From positions 1-64,000 of the forward strand of contig CAIULL010000117.1 of NCBI GenBank assembly GCA_903899985.1: a stretch of DNA of 64,000 bases. Reading direction: 5' to 3'. A model generated the notes under the pieces. It was given only the letters and a program-made list of their open reading frames with translations. It was not told the origin of the DNA and made no database searches. Position 1 is the first letter of the stretch; each line of letters starts with the position of its first letter. The stretch comes from an uncultured Schlesneria sp. Lineage in GTDB: Bacteria; Planctomycetota; Planctomycetia; Planctomycetales; Planctomycetaceae. Below are positions 35,825 through 44,334 of this stretch, one piece after another. The position numbers were made by a program, and so were the translations under genes.

Positions 35825-36366
35825 GAGCTATCCTTCCTCAACAACTGATTATCCGGTGAACTGGATTTTCAGTTGCACCTCGAGACAAGTCTGTTTCCTA
35901 ACCATTACCCGCCAGACGATTCAGATTGGGCTACGAAGGTAAATGCGGAAGGGTGCCGATTTCCCGACAGAAAAAATCCAGTTTTCAGAAGAATTACTGG
36001 CTCGGGCCAACGGACACCGAAACAAACGCGGCAAATTGCGTGTGCCTGCCGCAAAAGAAGAAAACGCGATGAAACGTTAGCCCGACGCGCAAGCGAGGGA
36101 TCTTCTCTTCGTTTCAACGGAAATAAGATCCCTCGCTTACGCGTGATCCAAGTTCGTGAAAAGCAACTTTCTCATGAGCACGTTCCAATCGTTAAGAAAG
36201 TCGCAAAGTAAACGGTTTGGACACTGCGCCCGTTGGGAAGCCAGCTGATTTCCACCCACGGCATTCAGCCGTTATTCCGTCAATTGGACCGCACTCGCGT
36301 GAGATTGTATATTCAAAGGAACGACAGTGAATCTTCTAAATTGCGATTTTTCGCCAGGACGGTGAG
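35825..36366. other. Divergent region between the signalling island and the sigma factor gene
   Basis: About 540 bases with no gene. It must hold the promoters for both the leftward secreted-protein gene and the rightward ECF sigma gene, and contains a long inverted repeat at 36085-36144. No -35/-10 pair could be assigned with confidence. Confidence 0.45.
36085..36144. repeat. Long inverted repeat, 20-bp arms
   Basis: The left arm 36085-36104 and right arm 36125-36144 are inverse copies with a single mismatch, around a 20-nt spacer. The arms contain AAGCGAGGGATC and GATCCCTCGCTT. No coding sequence and no T-tract follow. It looks like a dispersed intergenic palindrome of the kind common in planctomycete genomes. 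Confidence 0.7.
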
Positions 36367-36960
36367 ATGAACCAACCTCAATTGCCGCTTGACGATGCAT
36401 CTGGCTCCATCACCATTCTTTACCAGCAGTGGCGTCAGGGCGATTCGGATTCATTGAACCAGTTGATATCACGATTCTGGCCGCGACTTCTCGCGCTCGC
36501 ACATTCGACTCTGCGTGGCCGCGTTCAACGTGTGGCCGATGCCGAGGATGCACTTCAGAGTGCGATGATCAGTTTCTGGGGTCGAGTCGATAATGGCGGG
36601 TTCGAGCATGAGATGGACCGCGAGGACTTATGGAATATCCTCGGGCTGTTTACCGTCCGAAAAGCGATCAAACTGCAAGAACGTGAAAGAGCGAAAAAGC
36701 GTGGGGGCGGTAAAGTTGTGAGCGGAGTTCCATTGGAAAACGCACCTCAGATCGGATCGGAAGCGGGGTTGGATCTGGTCTGTGCCGAATTACTGGAAAT
36801 GCTCGATCCGGATTTACGTGCCTTTGCTCTGCTTCGGCTGATGGGACATAAAAACCGTGAGATTGCCGATCAGTTTCAATGTACCGAACGAAAGGTCGAG
36901 CGCAAGTTGCAGTTAGTTCGTGCCGTTTGGGAACAGGAAGTCAAACTTTGGGAATCGTAA
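36367..36960 (+). CDS. ECF-type RNA polymerase sigma factor
   Basis: A 197-residue sigma factor of the ECF type. Region 2 is in ITILYQQWRQGDSDSLNQL and DAEDALQSAMISFW (the core-binding and -10-recognising part). Region 4 is near residues 140-190, with DLRAFALLRLMGHKNREIAD as the helix-turn-helix for -35 recognition. There is no anti-sigma gene beside it. A kinase gene with FHA domain follows 168 bases downstream, the arrangement typical of planctomycete sigma factors thought to be controlled by phosphorylation. GGTGAG just before the ATG may serve as ribosome-binding site. It is divergent from the kinase island and could drive it. Confidence 0.85.
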   Translation: MNQPQLPLDDASGSITILYQQWRQGDSDSLNQLISRFWPRLLALAHSTLRGRVQRVADAEDALQSAMISFWGRVDNGGFEHEMDREDLWNILGLFTVRKAIKLQERERAKKRGGGKVVSGVPLENAPQIGSEAGLDLVCAELLEMLDPDLRAFALLRLMGHKNREIADQFQCTERKVERKLQLVRAVWEQEVKLWES

Positions 36961-37128
36961 GAAATCTTTGTCGGGAACGGATACCGGATCCGCATTTACT
37001 AGAGATTCCAGACAATGTTTGGCAGACGACAGATTCAGAAATGATCCAACAGGTCACCTGCGATACCGTTTTTTTGACGACTTTTCAATCTTACGCCGTC
37101 CCCTTGTTGATCATGAGTTCGAACGACG

Positions 37129-38736
37129 ATGAATGATCTTAATCCTGACCTTTCTGTTGATCTGCTGAGGCGAATCGATGCCGCCTGTGATCGTTTCGAA
37201 GAATCATGGCGTGGTGGTTTAGTTCCGAAAATCGAAGATTATCTGGCACTGTTCAGGTCCGACGAAAAATCTTCTCTTTTGGATGCGCTGCAAAGCCTTC
37301 AGCAAGAACTGACGCTTCGAAACCCGATCAATTCGGAAACAGGTCCGAAGACGCTTGAGTTTATCGCCGTGGAAAGCTCAGACGATCCACCGGCTCCTCA
37401 GACGCGCGAGTTTTTGGAGGAATCGCAGAATGAAAAGATCAATGACAACAAAACAGCTCGCGTGACATTTCGCGTGATCGCCGGCCCTCATGAGGGACTC
37501 GGTTTTACATTTCACGAACATAACACGTTATTCGCGGGCCGGCTTCCGAGAGCTCAGCTTCGACTGGAAAAAGACCTCCACTTCTCTCGTCATCATTTCC
37601 GACTGGAAGTGAATCCACCAACCTGTTTCCTGATGGACCTCAACAGTCGCAATGGGACATTTGTAAACGGTGAACGGGTCAAAGATCGGTTTCTTCTCGA
37701 CGGCGACATTGTCTCCGGCGGCCGAACGAAGATGGTTGTGTCGATCTTCGATCCGCAGGAAGTGAAATCAAAACCTGCGACGACCTCGCCCAAGGCTGCT
37801 GAAGTACGGCAAGGTCCCGCTCCGATTCCCACGAAACGGCCGCCGTCAATTCCGCCAAAGTCTGAAGCCGCTCGTAAGATTCCTGAAGAGCATGCGGGCG
37901 ATTCACCTGTCTCCATTCCTGGATACGAAATTCATGAACAGATCGGGGCCGGCGACCTCGGAGTCGTTTATCGTGCTCGAAAGCTCTCTTCGAACGAATT
38001 GTGTGCGCTCAAGGTTCTTTCACCCGCGGCACACACCGATGAAGCTTCGATTCAAGCATTTCTCAGGCAAGCGTCGGTCCTCAATCAACTGCAACATCCT
38101 CATATCATCCGCCTGCTTGAGCTGGGAGCAGCCGGTCAAAATATCTTTCTCGCCACAGAATACGTTGGTTCGTACAACTGGGACGATTTCGTTTCGCGTT
38201 ATACTCCTGAAAAGCGGGTTCGAATCGCCTGTGGCGTTATGTCTCAGATCCTCAGCGCTCTCGGTTATGCACATGACCGATCGCTCGTGCATCGCGACGT
38301 GAAACCAGGGAACATACTGATCACCAGGAAAGACGAAAAACTGGTGGCGAAGCTGGCCGATTTCGGGATTGCAAAACAATATACGACGGCGGGAATGAGT
38401 CAGGTGACTCGGGACGGAGATGTTCTGGGATCGCTCCCATTCATGTCACCCGACCAGTTTCTGAATTCGCGTGATGCTCGCCCGACCTGTGATCTTTACT
38501 CGGCCGGGGCAACGCTTTACTGGATGTTGACGGGTTACGAACCGATTCCACTGGATGGACATCCATGCAAATTCCTTGCAATTCTGGAAGCTCCACCAAC
38601 CCCGATTCAGCAGCATAACCCTTCCGTCCCAGACGCCTTGGCCCGGATCGTGCATTGCGCGCTCGAGAAAACACCCGAAAAACGATTTTCATCGGCGGCG
38701 GAGATGAGACATCAAATCAAAGCGTTTTTGAAATGA
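37129..38736 (+). CDS. Soluble Ser/Thr protein kinase with N-terminal FHA domain
   Basis: A 535-residue kinase without a membrane helix. An N-terminal helical module (1-70; LLRRIDAACDRFEESWRGG, a start seen on many planctomycete kinases) is followed by an FHA domain near 110-205 (LFAGRLPRAQLRL, FSRHHFRL, LNSRNGTFVNGERV), which contains the Arg, Ser-Arg-His and Asn residues for phosphothreonine binding. A Pro-rich linker leads to the kinase domain at about 265-530: IGAGDLGVVYRA, CALKVLSP, HRDVKPGNILIT, LADFGIAKQ and GSLPFMSPDQF. It shares the strand with the ECF sigma gene 168 bases upstream. A likely role is phosphorylating the sigma factor or its partners, an inference from the pairing. Confidence 0.88.
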   Translation: MNDLNPDLSVDLLRRIDAACDRFEESWRGGLVPKIEDYLALFRSDEKSSLLDALQSLQQELTLRNPINSETGPKTLEFIAVESSDDPPAPQTREFLEESQNEKINDNKTARVTFRVIAGPHEGLGFTFHEHNTLFAGRLPRAQLRLEKDLHFSRHHFRLEVNPPTCFLMDLNSRNGTFVNGERVKDRFLLDGDIVSGGRTKMVVSIFDPQEVKSKPATTSPKAAEVRQGPAPIPTKRPPSIPPKSEAARKIPEEHAGDSPVSIPGYEIHEQIGAGDLGVVYRARKLSSNELCALKVLSPAAHTDEASIQAFLRQASVLNQLQHPHIIRLLELGAAGQNIFLATEYVGSYNWDDFVSRYTPEKRVRIACGVMSQILSALGYAHDRSLVHRDVKPGNILITRKDEKLVAKLADFGIAKQYTTAGMSQVTRDGDVLGSLPFMSPDQFLNSRDARPTCDLYSAGATLYWMLTGYEPIPLDGHPCKFLAILEAPPTPIQQHNPSVPDALARIVHCALEKTPEKRFSSAAEMRHQIKAFLK

Positions 38737-38838
38737 TCATGGATGCCAGCTGAGTAAATTATGGGTCGATTACAAGGCGGTCACGATCCATTCGGATAAC
38801 TCAAACTGATACCGCCAAATTCAGATCGAGAAAATCCA

Positions 38839-41511
38839 TCACCTGAATTGTTCGACGTTTCTGTCGTCCTGAGCTGTCGACGGTGTCTGCTTCAGTCGTT
38901 CGATGACGGCACGGGAGGTCAGCTTTCGCAGATTGACATCACCCGGTTGTCGACTGCTACACCACTGCAAGTGCTCCGATGCCTCGGGAATTCGATCCGC
39001 CGTCATCAAGTCCAGGCCAAGCATGTAATGAATCGAGTAATTATGCGGAAGTCGCTCAACAGCATACGACAGCGTATTCACTGCGGAATCGATGTCCCCG
39101 AGTTCAACGCAAGCGTTGCGAACGGAGATCAGCGTTGCTTCCAGTTCATCCTCAGAGACAAGCGATTTGGCGTGTCGTAACCCCTCATTGATAAACAGGC
39201 GTTGAGTCTGTTCAGCTTCTTCAAGTCGACCCGCTTTTTTAAACGCCTGGGCAATGACTTCAAGCCCCTTGGCATTCGGCTGAAATTCTTTCTGAAATTG
39301 CTCCAGCGACATTTGATTCACAAGAATCCCGGCAATCCGATCTTGCATTCGCGGACTGCGTTGAAACGCCGGACGCAAATAATTGAGAGATTGTTCGACC
39401 CTGGCATTCTGCAATTCCGAGATGCCCACCAGGTACATGGTATCGGGATCACGGGGACGCAATCGGAGTGATTGATTGAGACAGCGTTGATTGAAGTCGT
39501 CGCTATCGGAACTGCCGAGAAAATTCAAATCCGACAACAACACGTACGCTTTTGATCGCAGCGGGCAGTTTGCCAGCGACCGACTGAGCGATCGTCTGGC
39601 CAGTCGCAGAAGCTTGAGATTTGCTCCGATCGCTCGATCGAGCCATTCCGTTTTTGCTTTTGCCGTTTCGAACTGGGATTCAGACGCTTTTACCGCATCG
39701 CGCACCATTGCCAGTGACATCGTGTTGTCGGAATGTTGCTGCCGAATTTCGAAAAGCTGCATATATGCATTACACGCGTGTTCCTGCAATTTGGCATCGC
39801 GCGGATTCACTTTCGCCGCGAGGACAACTTCTTTCAGTCGTTGTTGAAGCCCGGCTTCTTTCTCTTCGTCGGTGAAATCGCTGACGTCGGTATTGGCCAG
39901 CCGGACTTCCTGGATCCGATGCATTTCCGCGAGTAGCGCCGGATGTTTGAGATCGAACATCCACACCGCGAGAACGATCAGGCCACACATCGCGGTGGCC
40001 GTCACGAAACGGGGGATCCGGAACGATAACGGACTTCGGCCGGCTGCTTGTTTTGTAAGGCGATAAAGCCGAGCGGCACACGCGAGCTGCATTGCCAAAA
40101 GCAACATGCACGATGGCGTATACCAGAAGAAATCCCCAACCGCATGCGAAACGTTTGCAATCAAGCTGGCCAGGACCACCGCTGCTGCCGAACTCGCTTT
40201 CGTATCCGCGTTCCTCAAGGAACCCAGACACCACCAGAAACTCGTCACAATGAAAAGTGCCGCCACCGTCAATCCGAACAAGCCAGATTCAGACGCCACT
40301 TGCAGATAGCCACACTCGGCGTGCGTGTACTCATAACCGTCTTCAGTGTTGCTATCGATATGTAATTGATATGCGTCGTTATGCGTGCCAACCCCGGTCC
40401 CCAGGATGGGAAAATCTTTTGCAACCTGAATATTTGCCTGCCAGATCTCGCTTCGTCCTGAATCCTGTTTGAGCCGACCGGCCAGAACGGATTCATACTT
40501 ACTCAACGAAAATAATCCGCTTGTTGCGATCCCGACAATGAGGAGAGCCACGGCGAATTTGACCGATGCCAGACCTATTCGGCACAAGAGACCAATCGAA
40601 ATGCATGCGGTCAAGGCCACTGCCAGTAGACCCCCGCGTGACAGTGTCATTAAAACCGTTAATGCAATCCCCGCTAACGATGTCAGCAACAGGACAACGG
40701 AAATTGTGTGCAAGCCTGTTGGCAAACCACGTCGAGAAGCCTGGTCCAGTTGCTGTTGTTGAAGTCGACGCAACAACCACCACAGTAAAGGAGCAGTTCC
40801 CAGCGCCAGAAATTGTGCGAGATGATTTCGGTTCGTGAAGCAACCGAGCGGATAGGTATCGGTCTTCATGAACGGATGATCGTAAAACCAGAAGAATTTC
40901 CCGTTGCTGGCGAGGAATTGCATTTGAGCAAACGCCATCATGGCCGCCGCCGCGAGTGCGACGTAACACAACGTCTGTTCTATATCCCGAATCGTGCGAA
41001 TTCGCTGACAGGCCACGGCAAACAACAAAGCGTACGACGTAAATGTCGCGAGGCCCGACGAGGTTTCCCAAGGGGCGAGTGAGAGCTGATGCCAGCCAGC
41101 TGGAAACAAACTCGCGGCTTCTTTGTCAAACCAAAGCGGGAGAATCTCTTTGATCTGCGGAGAAATTGTGAGTAACAAATCGGTCGGAAGAAAGACGATC
41201 TGGGAGAGTCCGACAAGAATACCAGAAACCCACAACCATTCGCTTCCCGTCCATGAGTACCGCGATTCGGCGGATGTGAATTGATACAACATCCAGCAGA
41301 ATGCGGTCACCGAAGCCCCAATGACCAGCGCGAGCTGGCCGCTGGCCATTCGACCCCCGAAACCGAAGGCAACGGAAAACATCGTCAACCACAAACAAAC
41401 GTCGGTGGCTGTCACCAGCAGCGGTTGCGTTGAAACGGCAGCCTTGCCGCCAAACTCGACGACGGAGCTGTGAGGACGCGACGTCTTCGTTCGTTTCGAC
41501 CCATGCGACAT
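38839..41511 (-). CDS. O-antigen ligase family membrane protein with TPR region
   Basis: A polytopic membrane protein of about 890 residues. The first 480 hold around a dozen hydrophobic helices and the Wzy_C-type loop with GTGVGTHNDAYQL and YTHAECGYLQVASESG, in which conserved His and Glu residues are visible; NRNHLAQFLALG precedes it. These are marks of the O-antigen ligase/polymerase superfamily, which moves or polymerises lipid-linked glycans at the outer face of the inner membrane. The remaining 350 residues are helical TPR-like repeats (about residues 560-860), probably periplasmic. The glycan is unknown. ATG 41511 is chosen; the frame extends to TTG 41601, which lacks a Shine-Dalgarno. 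It faces the FHA kinase gene convergently. Confidence 0.82.
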   Translation of the reverse strand: MSHGSKRTKTSRPHSSVVEFGGKAAVSTQPLLVTATDVCLWLTMFSVAFGFGGRMASGQLALVIGASVTAFCWMLYQFTSAESRYSWTGSEWLWVSGILVGLSQIVFLPTDLLLTISPQIKEILPLWFDKEAASLFPAGWHQLSLAPWETSSGLATFTSYALLFAVACQRIRTIRDIEQTLCYVALAAAAMMAFAQMQFLASNGKFFWFYDHPFMKTDTYPLGCFTNRNHLAQFLALGTAPLLWWLLRRLQQQQLDQASRRGLPTGLHTISVVLLLTSLAGIALTVLMTLSRGGLLAVALTACISIGLLCRIGLASVKFAVALLIVGIATSGLFSLSKYESVLAGRLKQDSGRSEIWQANIQVAKDFPILGTGVGTHNDAYQLHIDSNTEDGYEYTHAECGYLQVASESGLFGLTVAALFIVTSFWWCLGSLRNADTKASSAAAVVLASLIANVSHAVGDFFWYTPSCMLLLAMQLACAARLYRLTKQAAGRSPLSFRIPRFVTATAMCGLIVLAVWMFDLKHPALLAEMHRIQEVRLANTDVSDFTDEEKEAGLQQRLKEVVLAAKVNPRDAKLQEHACNAYMQLFEIRQQHSDNTMSLAMVRDAVKASESQFETAKAKTEWLDRAIGANLKLLRLARRSLSRSLANCPLRSKAYVLLSDLNFLGSSDSDDFNQRCLNQSLRLRPRDPDTMYLVGISELQNARVEQSLNYLRPAFQRSPRMQDRIAGILVNQMSLEQFQKEFQPNAKGLEVIAQAFKKAGRLEEAEQTQRLFINEGLRHAKSLVSEDELEATLISVRNACVELGDIDSAVNTLSYAVERLPHNYSIHYMLGLDLMTADRIPEASEHLQWCSSRQPGDVNLRKLTSRAVIERLKQTPSTAQDDRNVEQFR

Positions 41512-41672
41512 GGTGATGGACGCTCGACGTAGTGGCTGGAAACAGGAAATGACAATACCAGCGCGTAGAATCGCAACATCTGGCAAGTCTGCAAAGACCA
41601 ATTTTGAAACCCGGAAACAGCCACATCCATTAAACGCAACAGCCTGAGCAGTAAGCCTTTACACCTGACGAC

Positions 41673-42611
41673 TTAAGGCGTTTTCTTCCGCAGAGCGACC
41701 AGCGAAAGGAACTCAAACACAAGATTCGCTGCGAGAATCGCCGTGATATTGGACGAGTCAAACGGGGGTGAAACTTCGACCAGATCGAATCCGACCAGAT
41801 TCGTTACGTGAAGTCCCCTGACGAGCTGCAACATTTCATAACTTGAAAACCCGCCAACTTCCGGAGTCCCGGTCCCTGGTGCAAAGGCAGGATCCACTGC
41901 ATCAATATCGAGAGTGACATACGTCGGTTTGTGTCCAACACATGACGTCACTTCGTTCAAGATGGCTCCGATACCGACCCGGCGAAATTCATCGAAAGTC
42001 ACCACTCTGGCACCCAGGCGTTTTGCGTCGAGATAATCCTCGGGTCCATTCGTCGGCCCCCGGATGCCAATCTGGAAATAGGCAGCGGTATCAATCAGCG
42101 ATTCTTCAATCGCTCTGCGAAAGGGTGTCCCGTGGCTGAATCGTTGTCCGGGATATTCAGAATCCCAAGTGTCAGGATGGGCGTCGAAGTGCACGACCGC
42201 AAGTGGTCCATACTTTTTGGCGTGGGCTCGCAACAACGGAAGCGAGATGGAATGGTCGCCACCGAGTGATATCAGCTTTGATCCTGACGCAATAATTCGA
42301 CTGGCCGCCCGTTCGATCTCGTGATGGGTCGCGACGATATCGGGGGGAATGACATCGATATCACCGAGATCCGCGACCTTGAGCGACTTGAAAGGGGCGA
42401 TATGTTGAGCGTTATTATATCCCCAGAGCAACAGCGACTGTTCGCGAATCGCCCGTGGGCCGAACCGCGTGCCGCTACGGTAGGACACCGAGCCGTCATA
42501 GGGGACTCCCACGATCGAAACATCGTAGCCATGCGGGTCGCTGACAATCGGGCATCGTCCAAACGATGCAATGCCCGAATAAGGCTGAGCTGCAAACACC
42601 GGGGAATTCAT
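41673..42611 (-). CDS. speB: Agmatinase (ureohydrolase family)
   Basis: A ureohydrolase of about 312 residues that probably splits agmatine into putrescine and urea. The manganese-binding motifs are complete: GGDHSISLPLL, VHFDAHPDTWD, and DIDAVDPAFAPGTGTPE, together with SHGTPFRRA, which shapes the substrate pocket. A very good Shine-Dalgarno (AGGAGG) stands before ATG 42611; the long in-frame extension upstream would overlap mtnA and is not used. It starts 14 bases after the mtnA stop, so both are in one operon. Both gene products touch polyamine metabolism: agmatine to putrescine here, and methylthioadenosine (by-product of spermidine synthesis) recycling by mtnA. Related guanidino hydrolases cannot be fully excluded. 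Confidence 0.88.
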   Translation of the reverse strand: MNSPVFAAQPYSGIASFGRCPIVSDPHGYDVSIVGVPYDGSVSYRSGTRFGPRAIREQSLLLWGYNNAQHIAPFKSLKVADLGDIDVIPPDIVATHHEIERAASRIIASGSKLISLGGDHSISLPLLRAHAKKYGPLAVVHFDAHPDTWDSEYPGQRFSHGTPFRRAIEESLIDTAAYFQIGIRGPTNGPEDYLDAKRLGARVVTFDEFRRVGIGAILNEVTSCVGHKPTYVTLDIDAVDPAFAPGTGTPEVGGFSSYEMLQLVRGLHVTNLVGFDLVEVSPPFDSSNITAILAANLVFEFLSLVALRKKTP

Positions 42612-42625
42612 GAGACCTCCTGAAT

Positions 42626-43684
42626 TCACGACTTCAGCATGGCTTGGATGTTTTCTTTCGTAACCGGCTGGATCACTCCCTTTTCCGTGATCAATGCCGT
42701 GATATGTGTTGCCGGTGCAACGTCGAACGCCGGATTGTACGTACGACATCCGTCGGGCGCCGTTTGCCGGCCAAAAGCGTTAGTAATCTCAGCCGAAGCA
42801 CGTTCTTCAATCGGGATTTCTTTGCCGCTCTGGATGGTCAAATCAAACGTGCTGGATGGAGCCGCGACATAGAACGGAATGTTGTGGGCTTTGGCAAGAA
42901 TGGAAAGGGAGTAGGTTCCAATCTTGTTTGCCGAATCGCCGTTGGCGGCGATCCGGTCGGCACCGACAATCACCGCCTGAACACGACCTTCGTGCATCAC
43001 CCAGCCCGCCATCGAATCACAAATCAACGTGGCAGGGATGCCTCGCTGCATCAATTCCCAGGCCGTAAGCCTGGCTCCTTGCAGTAACGGACGCGTTTCG
43101 TCGGCGTAAACCTGCAGCGAGGGATTCCGGGCCGCTGCGGCGAAGATCACGGCAAGTGCCGTTCCGTCTCCCGCCGTGGCAAGTCCCCCCGTATTACAGT
43201 GAGTCAGAACTCCCTTACAATCACTCAACAACGGAAGTCCGTGACGAGCCATCGCCAGGCACATCTCGCGATCTTCATGCTCAATAGCTTTAGCCTCGAC
43301 CAACAGGTGCTCAAGCAGTTCTGACGAAGTCAGATCGGGAACGGCGTTGGCCGTTCGTTGCATCCGATCGAGTGCCCAGAAAAGATTCACTGCCGTCGGC
43401 CGACTTCCAGCCAGGTACGTTACGACATGCTGTAATCGAGTATTGAACTGGTCTCGAGTCGAAGTGACCTCAGGCTGACATCCGACGACAACACCGTAAG
43501 CCGCCGCAACGCCGATTGCCGGCGCGCCGCGAACTCGAAGCATCTTGATGGCGTCCCACACGACTTCGACAGTCGTACAGGCGAGCTCACAATATTCGAC
43601 CGGCAATAATGTCTGATCGATCAATTGGAGATGCCCTGACCGGGCATCTCCAATCCAGGAAACGGCAGGACGTGGGTTAGACAT
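42626..43684 (-). CDS. mtnA: S-methyl-5-thioribose-1-phosphate isomerase
   Basis: Converts 5-methylthioribose-1-phosphate to methylthioribulose-1-phosphate in methionine salvage. Length (352 residues) and signatures fit the family: RGAPAIGVAAAYG, CNTGGLAT (with the catalytic Cys), DETRPLLQGARLTAWEL, and GADRIAANGDSANKIGTY (with the catalytic Asp). It belongs to the eIF2B-alpha/MtnA fold and is cytoplasmic. The gene sits between a NIPSNAP-family gene 22 bases upstream and agmatinase 14 bases downstream. No mtnP, mtnK or other salvage gene is inside the window. Confidence 0.93.
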   Translation of the reverse strand: MSNPRPAVSWIGDARSGHLQLIDQTLLPVEYCELACTTVEVVWDAIKMLRVRGAPAIGVAAAYGVVVGCQPEVTSTRDQFNTRLQHVVTYLAGSRPTAVNLFWALDRMQRTANAVPDLTSSELLEHLLVEAKAIEHEDREMCLAMARHGLPLLSDCKGVLTHCNTGGLATAGDGTALAVIFAAAARNPSLQVYADETRPLLQGARLTAWELMQRGIPATLICDSMAGWVMHEGRVQAVIVGADRIAANGDSANKIGTYSLSILAKAHNIPFYVAAPSSTFDLTIQSGKEIPIEERASAEITNAFGRQTAPDGCRTYNPAFDVAPATHITALITEKGVIQPVTKENIQAMLKS

Positions 43685-43706
43685 GATAGGCTCGATAACC
43701 CGACTC

Positions 43707-44150
43707 TCACTTCATCGGCGAGTAATCGGTTGGAACATAGAACTGAGATTCAGGACGAATGGCGAGTATCTTGCCATCCTTTTCGGATGCTTCTCGTGCG
43801 GCTTTCCAATCGGGGTCCTGACCGAACGATTCAAACGAGGCTTTCGCCGCTGCCTGACTCTTATGAGCAAGTAAATAGACGAGTTTGTTATCGACAGGTT
43901 TGCCTTCGGCGTCGACTGGCGTGAGATACACCACGTTCTTCATCCCGTGTTTCTCGAATAACTTGACCGTATGGTCTCTGAAGCGGGCATGCAGGGCGGG
44001 AAGGCGGCCTGGTTCCGTCGTGTAAGTTCGAAGTTCATAAACGAAGTTCGGCTTTTCCGGTTGAGCAAGAATCGGTTTCACGGACCAGCCGAGACCCATT
44101 CCCAAACCGACCAAAGCCAATGATCCAAGCATTAATTTGACGGAATTCAT
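43707..44150 (-). CDS. NIPSNAP family protein with signal anchor
   Basis: A 147-residue NIPSNAP-domain protein. After an N-terminal hydrophobic segment (LMLGSLALVGLGMGLGW, possible cleavage near ILAQP) comes the ferredoxin-like NIPSNAP fold beginning FVYELRTYTTEPGRLPAL and including VYLLAHKSQAAAKASFESF. The biochemical role of the family is not established. It is the first gene of a probable three-gene unit with mtnA and agmatinase (22 and 14 bases between genes), although it may only share the transcript. Confidence 0.82.
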   Translation of the reverse strand: MNSVKLMLGSLALVGLGMGLGWSVKPILAQPEKPNFVYELRTYTTEPGRLPALHARFRDHTVKLFEKHGMKNVVYLTPVDAEGKPVDNKLVYLLAHKSQAAAKASFESFGQDPDWKAAREASEKDGKILAIRPESQFYVPTDYSPMK

Positions 44151-44334
44151 CGAGATCCTTTCGCAACGCCACGCAAGAAACCAAACAACGGACAGTGATT
44201 TTTAACGAATCTGAAATCAGTCATCGGAACACATCTCTACAGCACTTCGTTGACTTCCGCCAGCCAGTTGCCGGATGAAATTTTTTTCCCGTAACCGCCC
44301 GCAGTAGAAAACCGTCGAATTTCTGTTGAAGTGA

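Noticed and set aside
38776-38816. Possible terminator between the convergent kinase and ligase genes (GGCGGT / ACCGCC)
   Set aside because: The stem is only 6 bp with a 29-nt loop and no T-tract.
42612-42749. N-terminal extension of the agmatinase frame
   Set aside because: It overlaps the mtnA end and lacks agmatinase homology; AGGAGG directly supports ATG 42611.
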